DNA from: Flexivirga aerilata
GTDB lineage: Bacteria; Actinomycetota; Actinomycetes; Actinomycetales; Dermatophilaceae
DNA length: 64,000 bases
Reading direction: 5' to 3'
NCBI RefSeq assembly: GCF_013002715.1
Contig: NZ_JABENB010000001.1
Location: 1,364,001-1,428,000, forward strand
The notes under the pieces are model-generated. The model was not told where the DNA came from. It did not search any database and saw nothing but the letters and a program-made list of their open reading frames with translations. The translations under genes were made by a program, and so were the position numbers. Below are positions 50,794-63,091 of the stretch, in pieces; position 1 is the stretch's first letter, and every line of letters starts with the position of its first letter.

Positions 50794-51980
50794 TCGCGGA
50801 TGTGTGTCGGCGTGCAGCAGAGCGCATCCCAGGCGGCGTCGTCGTTGCTCGGGCCCGACAGCAGGCCGGCCCGGCGCAGCTGAGCGCAGCGGAGCGCGCC
50901 GCCATACAGCGCCGCGAGACCGCGGGCGGTGAACGTCGGACCGTCGCCGGACTCTATTCTGCTGCAGGCGATTTGGCCGTCGCTGACTCCGAGCTGATAG
51001 CTGCCGTCGACGCCGTTGGCATATCCGCCGCTGACCTGGAACGGCAGGGTCGCGCTCAGGGCGCCGCTGGTCGCGCGCGCCTCGAACGCCGCCGCAACGT
51101 CGAGAATCGCCAGCATGTAACGGTGTTCGTCGACCACCTTGCCCGTCTCACCCGGGAGCACACTCATCACCGGATCGGGCAATGACGTCTCGACGCGCAC
51201 CCGCCCCGCGACGGACGAGAAGCTGGCGAGCATTCGCCACAGGGCACGAGCCGCGTCCGGGGAGGCGGCGAGCAGGTCGAACACCTCGACGACGGCCACT
51301 GCCGGGTCGGCGCTGACACCGCGCTTCCACCAGGCGCAGCCGACCGGACCAGTGGCGTCCTCGGCGATCGTCACCGCCGTGACGTCGTCGAACATGCTCT
51401 CGGCGAAGATCGGCTCGGACGGTCCGCCGCGGGTGAGCGGGCCGAGCAGATCCGATGCCCAGGATGTGTAGAGCGCGCGGAGTGTATCGAGATCCGCAGG
51501 CGTGGCCCGGCGGAGTGAAATGCCTTCTGGTGGCCGAAGATTGGCCAGTTGACTACTCGTGAACTCCAGCGTGGTCAACGCGCCGACGAGCTCATAGCCG
51601 AACCGGCGATAGATGCCGGGTGCGGTCGGATAGAGCGTCGAGATGGGCTGGCCGACCTCCCGCGCCCGTGCGAATGCCGAGTCGAAAAGTGTTGACAGCA
51701 GGCCGATTCCGCGCTCTTCGGCACGCACGGTGACACCCGCGATGCCGAGTGTCGGGATGGTCCGCCCGTCCGGCAGGTGCGACTCGTAGTCGCGACAGCG
51801 CACCTTCGCGACCAGCGAATCATCTTGCCAGGCACCGAAACTCACACACCCCTTCGGAGGGTATGGCGCAGGCTCCGCCGGGGCAGGGGTGCCGATCGGA
51901 CGCTCGCCGAACGCCTCGATCGACAGCCCGAGGTCGGCCTCCCGGTCGGCGGCGGTGAGCTGGCGGACGCTGATCGACAT
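50784..51980 (-). CDS. Eis-like GNAT N-acetyltransferase
   Basis: 398 residues. The GNAT core has GIAGVTVRAEERGIGLLSTLF; the second GNAT-like half and a C-terminal sterol-carrier-like region follow, and the chain ends HIRDYF with a free C-terminal Phe carboxylate, as in Eis enzymes that use it in catalysis. Eis proteins acetylate amines of aminoglycosides or of cellular targets. The target here is unknown. Its 3' end reaches the MFS remnant. Confidence 0.88.
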   Translation of the reverse strand: MSISVRQLTAADREADLGLSIEAFGERPIGTPAPAEPAPYPPKGCVSFGAWQDDSLVAKVRCRDYESHLPDGRTIPTLGIAGVTVRAEERGIGLLSTLFDSAFARAREVGQPISTLYPTAPGIYRRFGYELVGALTTLEFTSSQLANLRPPEGISLRRATPADLDTLRALYTSWASDLLGPLTRGGPSEPIFAESMFDDVTAVTIAEDATGPVGCAWWKRGVSADPAVAVVEVFDLLAASPDAARALWRMLASFSSVAGRVRVETSLPDPVMSVLPGETGKVVDEHRYMLAILDVAAAFEARATSGALSATLPFQVSGGYANGVDGSYQLGVSDGQIACSRIESGDGPTFTARGLAALYGGALRCAQLRRAGLLSGPSNDDAAWDALCCTPTHIRDYF

Positions 51981-51993
51981 ACCGCCAAACTAC

Positions 51994-53328
51994 TCAGGGC
52001 TGAGCCGGCAGCGTCGCGCAGCCCGACGGCACGGTCTGACCGGCGAGCCGGCCCTTCATCCAGGTGAGCGCACCGGGCAGCCCTTCGAGGATGCCGGCGA
52101 CGTGATGCAGGGCAGCCTTGTCACCGGTGGGGTCCGGCAGCCCGAACGGTCGGTAGGTCACGTTGGCGCCCTTGGCACACCAGTCGACGGCGAGCTGGCG
52201 CACCTGCGGGTGCGGCACCGTGCCGTCGCCGATGTCCGAGGTGACCAGCACCGGGGCAGCCGGTCGCGAGCGGCCGATCCGCTGCTCGTCGAGCACTTGC
52301 TTGGCGGCCGGGTTGGCCGCGATGATGTCGCTCATGCTCTTGCCACTGTTGGTCCACGAAGACGTCTTGCGGAAGGCGTAGGAGCCGATCGTGTCGCCGA
52401 TGCACTGGGTCGAGATGTCCTGCAACGCGGCGCGGCCGGCGGCGTTGATGTTGGCGTCGACCACCGGGCGGATCTGCGGATAGGACTGGGCAAAACCGTT
52501 GAGGGAGTAGCCGATCACGCCGGCGATGAGATTGCCGTCGATGCCCTTCAGGGTCACGGCCAGGTCGGCGGGCGGGGCACCGGCATACGCGCCCTTGAGC
52601 GGCACATCGGGGGCGTAACCCGGCTGCAACTCGGCCGCCGAAGCAGCCGCGCCGCCACCCTGGCTGTAACCCCACGCACCGATCGGCGTAGTCGCCGGCA
52701 CGCCGAGCGACCGCACCGCTCGGGCGGCGTCGAGTAGGGCATGCCCCTGGTCGACCCGGTTGACGTAGGTGTGCAGCCGGTCGGTGGCGCCGAGCCCGAC
52801 ATAGTCGGTCAGCGCGATCGAATAGCCCTGGTTGAGCAGCGTCGACATCTGAGTCATGTCGTAGTTGATGCCGAACGTGTTGCCGCCAGAACCGATCCCG
52901 AGCACGACCGGATGCTCCAAGCCGTATGACGGGGCACACTGATCACCCTGCCCGATGGTGCCGACCGCAAACGCCACGACCGGCCGAGGCCCGCTCCCGG
53001 TCCACGGCTTGGTCGATTGGATGAAGGCGCCGGTGACCGCGACCGGCTTCCCGGACGAGTCGATGGAGGAGTACATCATCCGAGTTGCCTTGCCAGGAAA
53101 CACAACTGGCAGATTGACCGCGAGCGGCATCGGCTCGGAGCGGATCAGCGTGCCCGGTGCGGCCGGCACGCTCGCGGGCGCGTTGTAGAACGCGGGGATC
53201 TCGACGCCGCGCGAGGTCTCGGCGGAGGCGGGCGCGCTCAGTGAGAACGCAGCGGCGCCCACTGTGCCGAGTGCGACGGACGACGCGAGCAGCGATCGGG
53301 TGAACGGCGAACGGGCGGGCAGGCGCAT
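51994..53328 (-). CDS. Secreted lipase, LIP family
   Basis: 444 residues with a Sec signal (SPFTRSLLASSVALGTVGAA ... ASA). Alpha/beta hydrolase of the secretory lipase type: VVAFAVGTIGQGDQCAPS, nucleophile elbow GAWGYSQGGGAA, acid/His side SDIGDGTVPHPQV and an ALHHVAGI His. It would hydrolyse extracellular esters or triacylglycerols. Transcribed alone; the Eis-like gene follows 13 bp after it on the same strand. Confidence 0.87.
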   Translation of the reverse strand: MRLPARSPFTRSLLASSVALGTVGAAAFSLSAPASAETSRGVEIPAFYNAPASVPAAPGTLIRSEPMPLAVNLPVVFPGKATRMMYSSIDSSGKPVAVTGAFIQSTKPWTGSGPRPVVAFAVGTIGQGDQCAPSYGLEHPVVLGIGSGGNTFGINYDMTQMSTLLNQGYSIALTDYVGLGATDRLHTYVNRVDQGHALLDAARAVRSLGVPATTPIGAWGYSQGGGAAASAAELQPGYAPDVPLKGAYAGAPPADLAVTLKGIDGNLIAGVIGYSLNGFAQSYPQIRPVVDANINAAGRAALQDISTQCIGDTIGSYAFRKTSSWTNSGKSMSDIIAANPAAKQVLDEQRIGRSRPAAPVLVTSDIGDGTVPHPQVRQLAVDWCAKGANVTYRPFGLPDPTGDKAALHHVAGILEGLPGALTWMKGRLAGQTVPSGCATLPAQP

Positions 53329-53421
53329 GACGAATCCTTCACGGGTGTGTCCTGGAACACACTCAGGTTACTCACACGTAACCCGTAGGTGGACCTTTAC
53401 GCCCGGCCGATCGGAGCGGAC

Positions 53422-54327
53422 TCAGCCGCTGTAGACGGCCGACTCGCCATAGAGCGGGCCGGAGAAGGACGACAGGTAGGCGCTTTGATCGCCGCCGCGC
53501 AGGTCGTAGGTCAGAAACAGTCCGTAGCCGTCGCTCACCGTCCGCGTGGCGAACGACGCGGCCGTCAAAGACGGGGTCTCGGACAGTTTCACGGCCGCGG
53601 GGGAGAGCGCCGCCTTGCCTATGCCGGGCACGTTCGGCACCGAGTAGGTGCCGTAGATCGCGTTGCCGCACAGGTCGATCGACGGGCCGGCTTGCACGCC
53701 GTTGTAGGTGGTGCGGGAGGCTGCCGGCCCGTAGTAGTAGAAGCTGATGAGCTTCTCCGGCATCGCCCGACGCAGTGCGGTGATCAGCTGCACGAATGAC
53801 GAGGCGTTGGGCTGCCCGGTGCCGCCCACGCCGTAGTCGGCGTACTCGTCGTCGAAGTCGATCCCGTCGAGTCCGTAGCGATCGACGATCGCGGCCAGCT
53901 GTTCGGCGAACGCCGACGCAGCCTGCTCGGTCGGGAAATTGCAGACGCCGGCGCCCTGATGGTTGCCGAGCACGGACAGCAGCACCTTGATGCCGCGCTG
54001 CTGCAGGGGGCGGATTTGAGTCGCGGCGTTGTCGAGCGTCGACTGCACCTGCGGGTTGCAATAGAGGTATGCCGCCCGGCCGTCGTAGTTGATGTTGGCG
54101 GCGAAGATCACCGCGACGTCGAAGAGCGGCGCCCCGCTGCGGGCGAGCGAGTAGCGACCGGCGTTGGCCAGTTCGTTGGAGTTGACCTCCACGTAACAGA
54201 TCGTGCGCGGTCCGGACTTGGTGCCGGCGCCGCACGCGCGTGCGGAGGGCGCGGTGGCGACACTGCCGGCGAGGGCTATGCCGGGGACGGCGGCGAGCAG
54301 GGAGCGACGCGAGATGGCGAGGGGCAC
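53422..54327 (-). CDS. Secreted GH18 endo-beta-N-acetylglucosaminidase/chitinase-like enzyme
   Basis: 301 residues. Tat-type signal (ISRRSLLAAVPGIALAGS). GH18 catalytic motif GLDGIDFDDEYADYG with the acid Glu, preceded by KVLLSVLGNHQGAG. The layout resembles EndoH/EndoS-like enzymes, so cleavage of the chitobiose core of N-glycans or of chitin fragments is likely. No carbohydrate-binding module. Monocistronic. Confidence 0.87.
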   Translation of the reverse strand: MPLAISRRSLLAAVPGIALAGSVATAPSARACGAGTKSGPRTICYVEVNSNELANAGRYSLARSGAPLFDVAVIFAANINYDGRAAYLYCNPQVQSTLDNAATQIRPLQQRGIKVLLSVLGNHQGAGVCNFPTEQAASAFAEQLAAIVDRYGLDGIDFDDEYADYGVGGTGQPNASSFVQLITALRRAMPEKLISFYYYGPAASRTTYNGVQAGPSIDLCGNAIYGTYSVPNVPGIGKAALSPAAVKLSETPSLTAASFATRTVSDGYGLFLTYDLRGGDQSAYLSSFSGPLYGESAVYSG

Positions 54328-54470
54328 GGCGGCCTCCTTGGTGCGGGAACCGTTGGTGCCTCACCAGTGTACCGGTTTAGTAGTGCTGTGGGATCGGCCG
54401 AAGGATCAGGATTCGGTAAAAGGTCGTCGACCCAGGAAAGCTAGGTATGGCTCGTGGCCGTGAAGGCGCG

Positions 54471-55457
54471 TCAGTCCTCGTCGTATGCCGCGAGCAACCG
54501 GTCGGCCGCGGCGGTCGCGAGGAGCGAGCCGTCCAGCACCTCCTGGCGCACCTGCTCCCGGATCGCGGCCACCCCGGGGGAGTGGCGCAGGCGTTGCTCG
54601 AGCTCGTCGCGCACGAGCGCCCATGCGAAGTCGAGTTGCTGTTGGGCCCGCTTCGCGGCGAGTCCCTGCTCGCCGAGCGAATCCCGATGCCGCACAACGC
54701 GATCCCAGACCTCCTGGATGCCCTCTCCGGTGAGCGCCGAGCAGGTCAGGACGGGCGGGATCCAGTCGTCACCACTGCGCACGAGCCGCAGCGCGGCGAA
54801 GAGGTCCTTGGCTGCCGCCGACGCCTCGACCACCCGGTCGCCGTCGGCCTTGTTGACCGCGACCACGTCGGCGATCTCGAGGATGCCCTTCTTGATGCCC
54901 TGCAACTGGTCGCCGGTGCGCGCGAGGGTGAGGAAGAGGAAGGTGTCGACCATTCCGGCGACGGTCACCTCGGACTGCCCGACGCCCACGGTCTCCACCA
55001 GCACCACGTCGTAACCCGCGGCCTCGAGCACCGTCATCGCCTGCGCGGTCGCGCGGGCGACGCCGCCGAGAGTCCCCGCGGAGGGCGACGGCCTGATGAA
55101 AGCCCGGTGATCGGCCGCGAGCGTCGCCATCCGGGTCTTGTCGCCGAGCACCGACCCGCCGGTGCGCACACTTGACGGGTCGACGGCGAGCACGCCAACC
55201 CGGTGACCGGCTGCGGTGAGACGAGCGCCCAACGCTTCGATGAAGGTTGACTTGCCGACGCCCGGCACGCCCGAAATGCCCACTCGTACGACATCTTTCG
55301 AGGCGAGGGACGTCAGCTCGCCGATGAGTGCGCGAGCCGATGCGCGATGTCTCGGCAGCGACGACTCGACGAGGGTGATCGCCCGCGAGACCGAGGCGCG
55401 GTCACCGCGGCGCACACCATCGGCGAGCGCCCCGACGTCGACGGCGGGTCGTGCCAT
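54471..55457 (-). CDS. meaB: Methylmalonyl-CoA mutase-associated G3E GTPase
   Basis: 328 residues: P-loop GISGVPGVGKST, LAVDPSSVRTGGSVLGDKTRM, VETVGVGQSEV, NKADGD, typical MeaB/ArgK. It gates delivery of adenosylcobalamin and protects the mutase. Located 10 bp after mutB in a co-transcribed mutA-mutB-meaB order. Confidence 0.95.
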   Translation of the reverse strand: MARPAVDVGALADGVRRGDRASVSRAITLVESSLPRHRASARALIGELTSLASKDVVRVGISGVPGVGKSTFIEALGARLTAAGHRVGVLAVDPSSVRTGGSVLGDKTRMATLAADHRAFIRPSPSAGTLGGVARATAQAMTVLEAAGYDVVLVETVGVGQSEVTVAGMVDTFLFLTLARTGDQLQGIKKGILEIADVVAVNKADGDRVVEASAAAKDLFAALRLVRSGDDWIPPVLTCSALTGEGIQEVWDRVVRHRDSLGEQGLAAKRAQQQLDFAWALVRDELEQRLRHSPGVAAIREQVRQEVLDGSLLATAAADRLLAAYDED

Positions 55458-55467
55458 CAGGCCGCGC

Positions 55468-57617
<2,150 letters not shown>

Positions 57618-57621
<4 letters not shown>

Positions 57622-59327
57622 GATCCGAGCTCCTTCCGGACGCGACCCAGGAACGCGACGGCGTCGACCCCCATCGCGCAGCTGTCATCGACATCGAGGT
57701 CACCGGGCTTGCCCGCCACGATGACGTATGACGCGCCGGCCGCGCGCAGTGCACTGATCACCTGGGGGCCGGTCTCGGCGTAGGCGGCATCGGTGCCGGC
57801 GAGGCAGACCACCCGCTCACCGTCGTATGACGAGACGACCTCGTCCACCGACCCCGTCGCACCGACCGGTCGCACCTCGACGCCGCCCGCGGCGAACAGG
57901 TTGGCGGCGAACGTCGCACGGGCGGTGTGCTGCGCGACCGGGCCGAGGGTCGCCAGGAAAACCGGTGCGGCTGCTGGTGTTTCGCGCATGGCCTCGTAGT
58001 CGGCGTCATATGCAGCGACGTCCCAGCTGCCCGCGGGTCGCGGGCGGCGGTCCGGCAAAGTCTCACGCTGCTGCGGGAACTCGCTGACGCCGGTGATCGC
58101 GAGCTTCCGGGTCGCGACCTGCTTCCGGCGTTCGGCGGCCACCGCGGCGACCCGCTCGTCGATCGACCCGTCGGCCAGCGCAGCGGCGACTCCGCCCGCC
58201 GACTCGATGTGGGCCAACTCGGCCCATGCGGCAGCGGCCAGGTCGTGGGTGAACGCCTCGATCGCCGGTGCGCCCGCCGCGGGGTCGGCGACCCGTGCCA
58301 CGTGCGACTCGCTGATCAGCAGGGACGAGACGTTGCGTGCGATGCGCCGCCCGAAGGCCTCGGGCAGGCCGAGCGCTGCGTCGAACGGCAAGACGGTCAC
58401 CGCGTCGGCGCCGCCGGCGCCGGCGGCGAAGGCGGCGACCGTGCCGCGGAGCATGTTCACGTATGGGTCGTGCCGCGTCATCATCGGCCGCGATGTCACC
58501 GCGTGCACGTGCGCGCGGCCGGTCGTGCCGCTCTCCTTCAGCACTTTCGCCCAGAGCAGGCGGAGTGCGCGCAGCTTGGCGATCGTCGCGAACTGCTGAT
58601 CGGTTGCGGCCACGCGGAATTCGACCAGTCGCACAGCCTCGTCCAGCGGCCGGCCGGCCGCGGTCAGCGCGCGCAGGTAGGCGACGCCGCAGGCCACGGC
58701 ATACGCCAGCTCCTGGGCGTCGGAGGCGCCGCGGTCGTGCAGCAGGGTGCCGTCGGCGGTCAGCCCGAAGACCCCGGCGGCAGCCGCGAGGTCGGCGATC
58801 TCGGCGGCGACCTGCGCCGGGTCGGCGCCCGCCCCGATCGGATCCGCGCCGAGACTCGAGCCCGCCGGGGCCGGGCCGTCTGCGGCAGTGAGCAACTCGG
58901 TGTAGGCCCGCGCTGCACCCACCGGATCCTCCGGGCAGTCGAGCACGACCGGCGCGACGTCGAGCAGCACCTCACCGAGCAGTTGCGGCAACTGCTCGAG
59001 CGCAATGCCGGTGCGCCCCAGGCGGATCCACAGCGAGGTGGCGCCGCCCTCGAGTTCGGCGAGCACCTGCTCTGGGGTGGTCTGCGGGTCGTCGACCAGC
59101 GAGCGGATGTCCCAGTCGACGGCACCCCGGCCGTCGATCGCGGGATGCTGCGTCGCGTCGCCGGGCAGGCCGAGCGGCGTGACCTGGACACCGTCGAGGG
59201 TGGTGCGGGTCAGCGTGCGCCATACGGCGTCGTCAGGGTCGTTCTCGCCCAGTCGCCCGGCTTTGCGGAGCACGCCGGCGGCGGCGTGCTCCCACTCGCG
59301 GCGACCTGCGGAAGTGTCCGTGCTCAC
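57618..59327 (-). CDS. mutA: Methylmalonyl-CoA mutase, small subunit
   Basis: 569 residues, homologous to MutB but shorter and without the DxHxxG cobalamin motif, as expected for the structural small subunit. Landmarks: [27 protein letters not shown] and [18 protein letters not shown]. First gene of the operon; a 12-bp palindrome (59352-59363) lies 25 bp upstream. Confidence 0.94.
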
Positions 59328-59351
59328 GTTCGCACCCTAGTCAGGGCGGAT

Positions 59352-59363
59352 ATTGCATGCAAT
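59352..59363. promoter_or_regulatory. Palindrome upstream of mutA
   Basis: ATTGCATGCAAT is a perfect 12-bp palindrome 25 bp upstream of the mutA start, in AT-rich sequence. Its form suits a GntR- or TetR-type operator. No intact regulator gene is adjacent; a decayed TetR gene lies 60 bp away. Confidence 0.55.
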
Positions 59364-59426
59364 TTCAGTCCGGTGGGTGACCGCGGCGTCCTGACGTGCC
59401 GACGGCGTGCCCGCCGGGCCCCCGGG

Positions 59427-59998
59427 TCACTCGATCGTGAAGCCCAGCCCGGCCATCAGCAGGTCCAGGTAGGACTCGAAGAACGCCTCCGCGTCGACGA
59501 TCCCGGCTCCGCGGCACGGCTCGAGCATCAGGTAGCCGATGACGGCCGCCCAGAAGTGCATCGTCAGCTCGTGGGCGATCGGGCTGAGCGGGCCCTCGGC
59601 GGTGCGCCAGGCCTCGGTCGGGTTGTGCAGCGCGTGGGTCTGCGGGGGGCGACGCGAGCTGGCCGGTGGTGATGGCGTTGTCGAGCACCCGGCCGACCAG
59701 TGAGCCGGTCGAGATGCGCAGTCCGCGCACCCGCGGGTCGCTGCGTCCTTCGGAGTGGGTCTCGCCATACAGCAGGTAGAAGTCGTCGGGCGCGTCGCGC
59801 GACCACCATCGGGTGGCGCGTGCCGCGGCCCGGCACTCGGCCTGATGATCGCCCGGCGGGCAGGTGCCCAGCGCCTCCTGCACGCGCTCGGCGAGCGTCG
59901 CGTAGGCCTCCACCCGCAGCTGGTTCATCAGGGCCACGCGGTCCGGGAAGTGCCGGTAGGTCGTCCGCCTGACGTTCTCCTCGACTCCGACCCGGCGC
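59427..59998 (-). pseudogene. TetR family regulator, 5'-truncated and frameshifted
   Basis: Reading on the minus strand: the end of a TetR helix-turn-helix (RRTTYRHFPDRVALMNQL) and a C-terminal domain with YLLYGETHSEGRSDPRV are in one frame. TEAWRTAEGPLSPIAHELTM to GLGFTIE is in another. The shift falls at six G (59644-59649); removing one restores the frame. The N-terminal residues of the DNA-binding domain are missing, so the gene is broken in two ways. Confidence 0.82.
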
Positions 59999-60280
59999 CA
60001 GCCGACCTATCTGGTCCCGGCCGCCGACCCCGGTCGGCCGCAGCCGCTGACCGCTCACGCGTCGGTCGGCCGCTTCGCGGTGCCCGCCGCGACCGGCGGT
60101 CAGGGCTTCCCGCCTGCTGCGGTGGCGCAGCGGGCGGATGCGACCGGCAGCGTCCCGGCTGCGTCGGCTCCCTCGTCCTTGTCGTCGTTGCTCCTGCTCG
60201 GCGGGCTGGTGGCGATGACAGGTGCCGGTTCGGGCTACCTGCGGGTGCGCCGGCACGTCGCCGAACGACGCGCGGCGTGA
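59999..60280 (+). pseudogene. Surface-protein C-terminal remnant
   Basis: An in-frame run ends in a single hydrophobic helix (SLSSLLLLGGLVAMTGAG) and a basic tail (RVRRHVAERRAA), the usual end of a membrane-anchored actinobacterial protein. It has no start or signal peptide. The 5' part seems lost at the same point where the opposing TetR gene is cut, about 59990-60000. Confidence 0.6.
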
Positions 60281-60284
60281 CGGG

Positions 60285-61106
60285 TCAGTCACCGCCGAGC
60301 GCAGGTAGGGGCCGCGCCCGGCGATGCGGGTCGGGCACCGGGATCGCCGCGAGCAGCGCCCGGGTGTAGTCCTCCTGCGGATCGGCGTACACCCGCTCCA
60401 CCGGGCCGGATTCGACGATTCGCCCGGCCCGCATCACCGCGACGCGGTCGGCGATGCCCCGCACGACGGCCAGGTCGTGCGACACGATCAGCAGCGCCAG
60501 TCCGCGGTCCTGCTGCAACTGGTCCAGCAGCGAGAGGATCTGCGCACGGATCGACACGTCGAGGGCCGAGACCGGCTCGTCGGCGATGATCATCCGCGGC
60601 CGGGTCGCGAGCGCGCGGGCGATGCCGATGCGCTGCCGCTGGCCGCCGGAGAACTGGTGCGGATATCGGTTCAGGTGCTCCGGCGAGAGGCCCACCGACG
60701 TCATCAGCTCGTCCAGCGTTTCGTCGTCACGCGGCAGTCCCTGGTTGCGTAGTGGCGCGGAGACGATGCGAGCGACGGTCTGTCGGGGGTTGAGGGAGGT
60801 GTAGGGGTCCTGGAAGACGACCCCGAGTTCTCGACGCAGCGTGCGCAGTCCGCGGCCGTGCGCTCGCGTGACGTCCAGGCCGTCCCAGCGGACGGTGCCC
60901 GACGTCGGGTCGGTGAGGCGAAGGGCGATGCGGCTCAGGGTGGACTTCCCGGAGCCGGATTCGCCTACCAGAGCTACGGTTTCGCCCGGGGCGACGTCGA
61001 GGGTGACGTCATCGACTGCCTGGGTGACCGCGCCCCTCGCAAACGGGGTCGACCGTCCGCGGAACGTCTTGCTCACGTGCTCCAGGCTCAGGAGTGCTTC
61101 AGGCAT
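60285..61106 (-). CDS. Peptide-type ABC transporter ATPase 2 (DppF/OppF-like)
   Basis: 273 residues: Walker A GESGSGKST, ABC signature FSGGQRQRIGIARAL, Walker B MIIADEP, and an OppF-like C-terminal tail (RVYADPQEDYTRALLAAIP). It powers import with the second ATPase. Overlaps the previous gene by 8 bp. Confidence 0.93.
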   Translation of the reverse strand: MPEALLSLEHVSKTFRGRSTPFARGAVTQAVDDVTLDVAPGETVALVGESGSGKSTLSRIALRLTDPTSGTVRWDGLDVTRAHGRGLRTLRRELGVVFQDPYTSLNPRQTVARIVSAPLRNQGLPRDDETLDELMTSVGLSPEHLNRYPHQFSGGQRQRIGIARALATRPRMIIADEPVSALDVSIRAQILSLLDQLQQDRGLALLIVSHDLAVVRGIADRVAVMRAGRIVESGPVERVYADPQEDYTRALLAAIPVPDPHRRARPLPALGGD

Positions 61107-62112
61107 CCGGCAGCTCCCGCTCTGCGGTGAAGTGGCAGGCCGCGCGGTGCAGCCGGCTCCCAGGGCGCGGCGTCAGCTCCGGCTCGATCGTGCGGCAGGC
61201 CTCGCCGACCTGCTCGGCGAACGGGCACCGCGGATGGAACGCGCACCCGGCCGGCCGGTCGGCGCCCGACGCCGGCACGCCGGGTATGGCGGCAAGTCGT
61301 CGCGACGGGGCGTCCAAGTTGGGGGTCGCCTGCAGCAGCGCCCGGGTGTACGGGTGCGCGGTGTGGTCGAAAACGTCCAGCACAGTGCCGGATTCGACGA
61401 TGCGCCCGGCGTACATGACGGCGATGTCGTCCGCGGTCTCGGCGACCACCCCCAGGTCGTGGGTGATCAGCACCAGTGCCATGCCCAGGTCGTCGGTGAG
61501 CCCGGTCAGTAGGTCGAGCACCTGCTGCTGCACCGTCACGTCGAGTGCGGTAGTCGGCTCGTCCGCGATGAGCACGGTCGGGTTGTTCACGATCGCCATC
61601 GCGATCATCGCGCGCTGCCGCATCCCACCGCTGAACTCGTGCGGGTAGTCGTCGACCCGGCGTTCGGGGTCGCGGATCCCGACCCGGTCGAGCACCTCGA
61701 TCGCCCGCCGCCGCCCGGTCTGCTTGTCGGCCGAGTGGTGGCGGCGGTAGGCGTCCGAGATCTGCCTGCCGATAGTCCGGTAGGGGTTGAGCGCGGCCAG
61801 TGCGTCCTGGAAGACCATGGCAATGCTGCTGCCGCGCAAGGGAACTCGCTGCGATTCTGGGGCGGTGAACAGGTCGACGCCTGCGACGACGGCACTGCCC
61901 GTGACGCGCGCCGAGTCGGGCAGCAGGCCGATCGACGCAAGGGCGGTGGCCGACTTGCCGGACCCCGACTCGCCGACGATGGCCAGCACGCGGCCCGGGA
62001 AGACCTCGAGGTCGACGCCGTCCACCGCGCGCACGGCGTGCTCGCCGCCGAAGGTGACGCTCAGATCGCGCAGCTGGAGCGCCGGTGTGGTCGGGTCCGT
62101 CGAGTCAGCCAC
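61099..62112 (-). CDS. Peptide-type ABC transporter ATPase 1 (DppD/OppD-like)
   Basis: 337 residues: GESGSGKSATALA, FSGGMRQRAMIAMAI, VLIADEPTTALD, and the OppD C-terminal Cys cluster region (AGCAFHPRCPFAEQVGEAC), which in this family binds iron-sulfur. Overlaps both neighbours by 8 bp. Confidence 0.94.
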   Translation of the reverse strand: MADSTDPTTPALQLRDLSVTFGGEHAVRAVDGVDLEVFPGRVLAIVGESGSGKSATALASIGLLPDSARVTGSAVVAGVDLFTAPESQRVPLRGSSIAMVFQDALAALNPYRTIGRQISDAYRRHHSADKQTGRRRAIEVLDRVGIRDPERRVDDYPHEFSGGMRQRAMIAMAIVNNPTVLIADEPTTALDVTVQQQVLDLLTGLTDDLGMALVLITHDLGVVAETADDIAVMYAGRIVESGTVLDVFDHTAHPYTRALLQATPNLDAPSRRLAAIPGVPASGADRPAGCAFHPRCPFAEQVGEACRTIEPELTPRPGSRLHRAACHFTAERELPDA

Positions 62113-63091
62113 GGCGCACCCTCGGGTCGATGAAGCCCTGCACGACGTCGACGATCAGGTTGCCGACGATGATCAACGCTGCGCCGAAAAGCGCTGTGCC
62201 GACCACGATCCCGAGATCGTGGGACGAGACACCACCGAGCAGGAGGTCACCAATGCCGTGCATGCTGAACACCTTCTCGGTGAAGATCGTGCCGCCCAGC
62301 ATGAGCGCGAGATCGATGCCGAACAGCGTGGTGACGGGCACCCAGACACTGCGACGTGCGGTGCGCCGGACCCGTCGGGCCGACGCCCCGGTCGCGCGTT
62401 CGGCGAGCAGATAGTCCGAGCCGAGCTCGTCGAGCATCTGGTTGCGCGCATAGCGAGCGTATGCCGCGCCGTTGATCAGTCCGAGCACGCACCACGGCAG
62501 CACCAGGTGCCACGCCCAGTCCACGGGGCTTTCGGTCAGGGGGACGTATCCCGACACCGGCACCATGTTGAGCTGGAAGCCGAAGACGAGAATCGCCAAC
62601 AGTCCCAACAGGTATGCCGGCATCGCGACCAGTAGGAGCGAGCCGCCGCGGACCAGCCCGTCCAGGACTCCGCCGCGGAACCGCGCGGCGAGCGGGCCGA
62701 GCGTCATACCGACGATCAGTGAGACGACCGCGCCGCCGATCGCGATCGACGCGGTGATCGGCAGGCGCGACCAGATGAGGCTGGTGACCGACTGGCGCTG
62801 GTCGAAGGAGAAGCCGAAGCACGGGGCGGCGCATCGCGCTGCCTCGGCTCCGGTGCCGTAGGTCCGTCCGACGAAGAGTCCCTTCACGAAGTCGAACCAC
62901 TGCACGATAGAACTCTTGTCGGTGCCCATGAACTGCTTGATCTGGGAAAGGCGTTCGGGCTGACACGGTTTGCCGCACAGCACTCGGGCCGGGTCGGACG
63001 GGCCGCTGTAGAACAGCAGGAACACGCAGAACGAGATCGCCAGCAACACCAGCACGGACGCGGCGAGCCGGCGCACGAGGAACCAGGCCAT
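62105..63091 (-). CDS. Peptide-type ABC transporter permease 1 (DppB/OppB-like)
   Basis: 328 residues, about six membrane helices with a periplasmic-like loop containing CGKPCQPER. Motif LNDLGSDY-like EAA segment is seen as MLDELGSDYLLAERATGAS. Start MAWFLVRRLAASVLVLL. Its start codon shares one base with the stop codon of the other permease gene. Confidence 0.92.
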   Translation of the reverse strand: MAWFLVRRLAASVLVLLAISFCVFLLFYSGPSDPARVLCGKPCQPERLSQIKQFMGTDKSSIVQWFDFVKGLFVGRTYGTGAEAARCAAPCFGFSFDQRQSVTSLIWSRLPITASIAIGGAVVSLIVGMTLGPLAARFRGGVLDGLVRGGSLLLVAMPAYLLGLLAILVFGFQLNMVPVSGYVPLTESPVDWAWHLVLPWCVLGLINGAAYARYARNQMLDELGSDYLLAERATGASARRVRRTARRSVWVPVTTLFGIDLALMLGGTIFTEKVFSMHGIGDLLLGGVSSHDLGIVVGTALFGAALIIVGNLIVDVVQGFIDPRVRRG

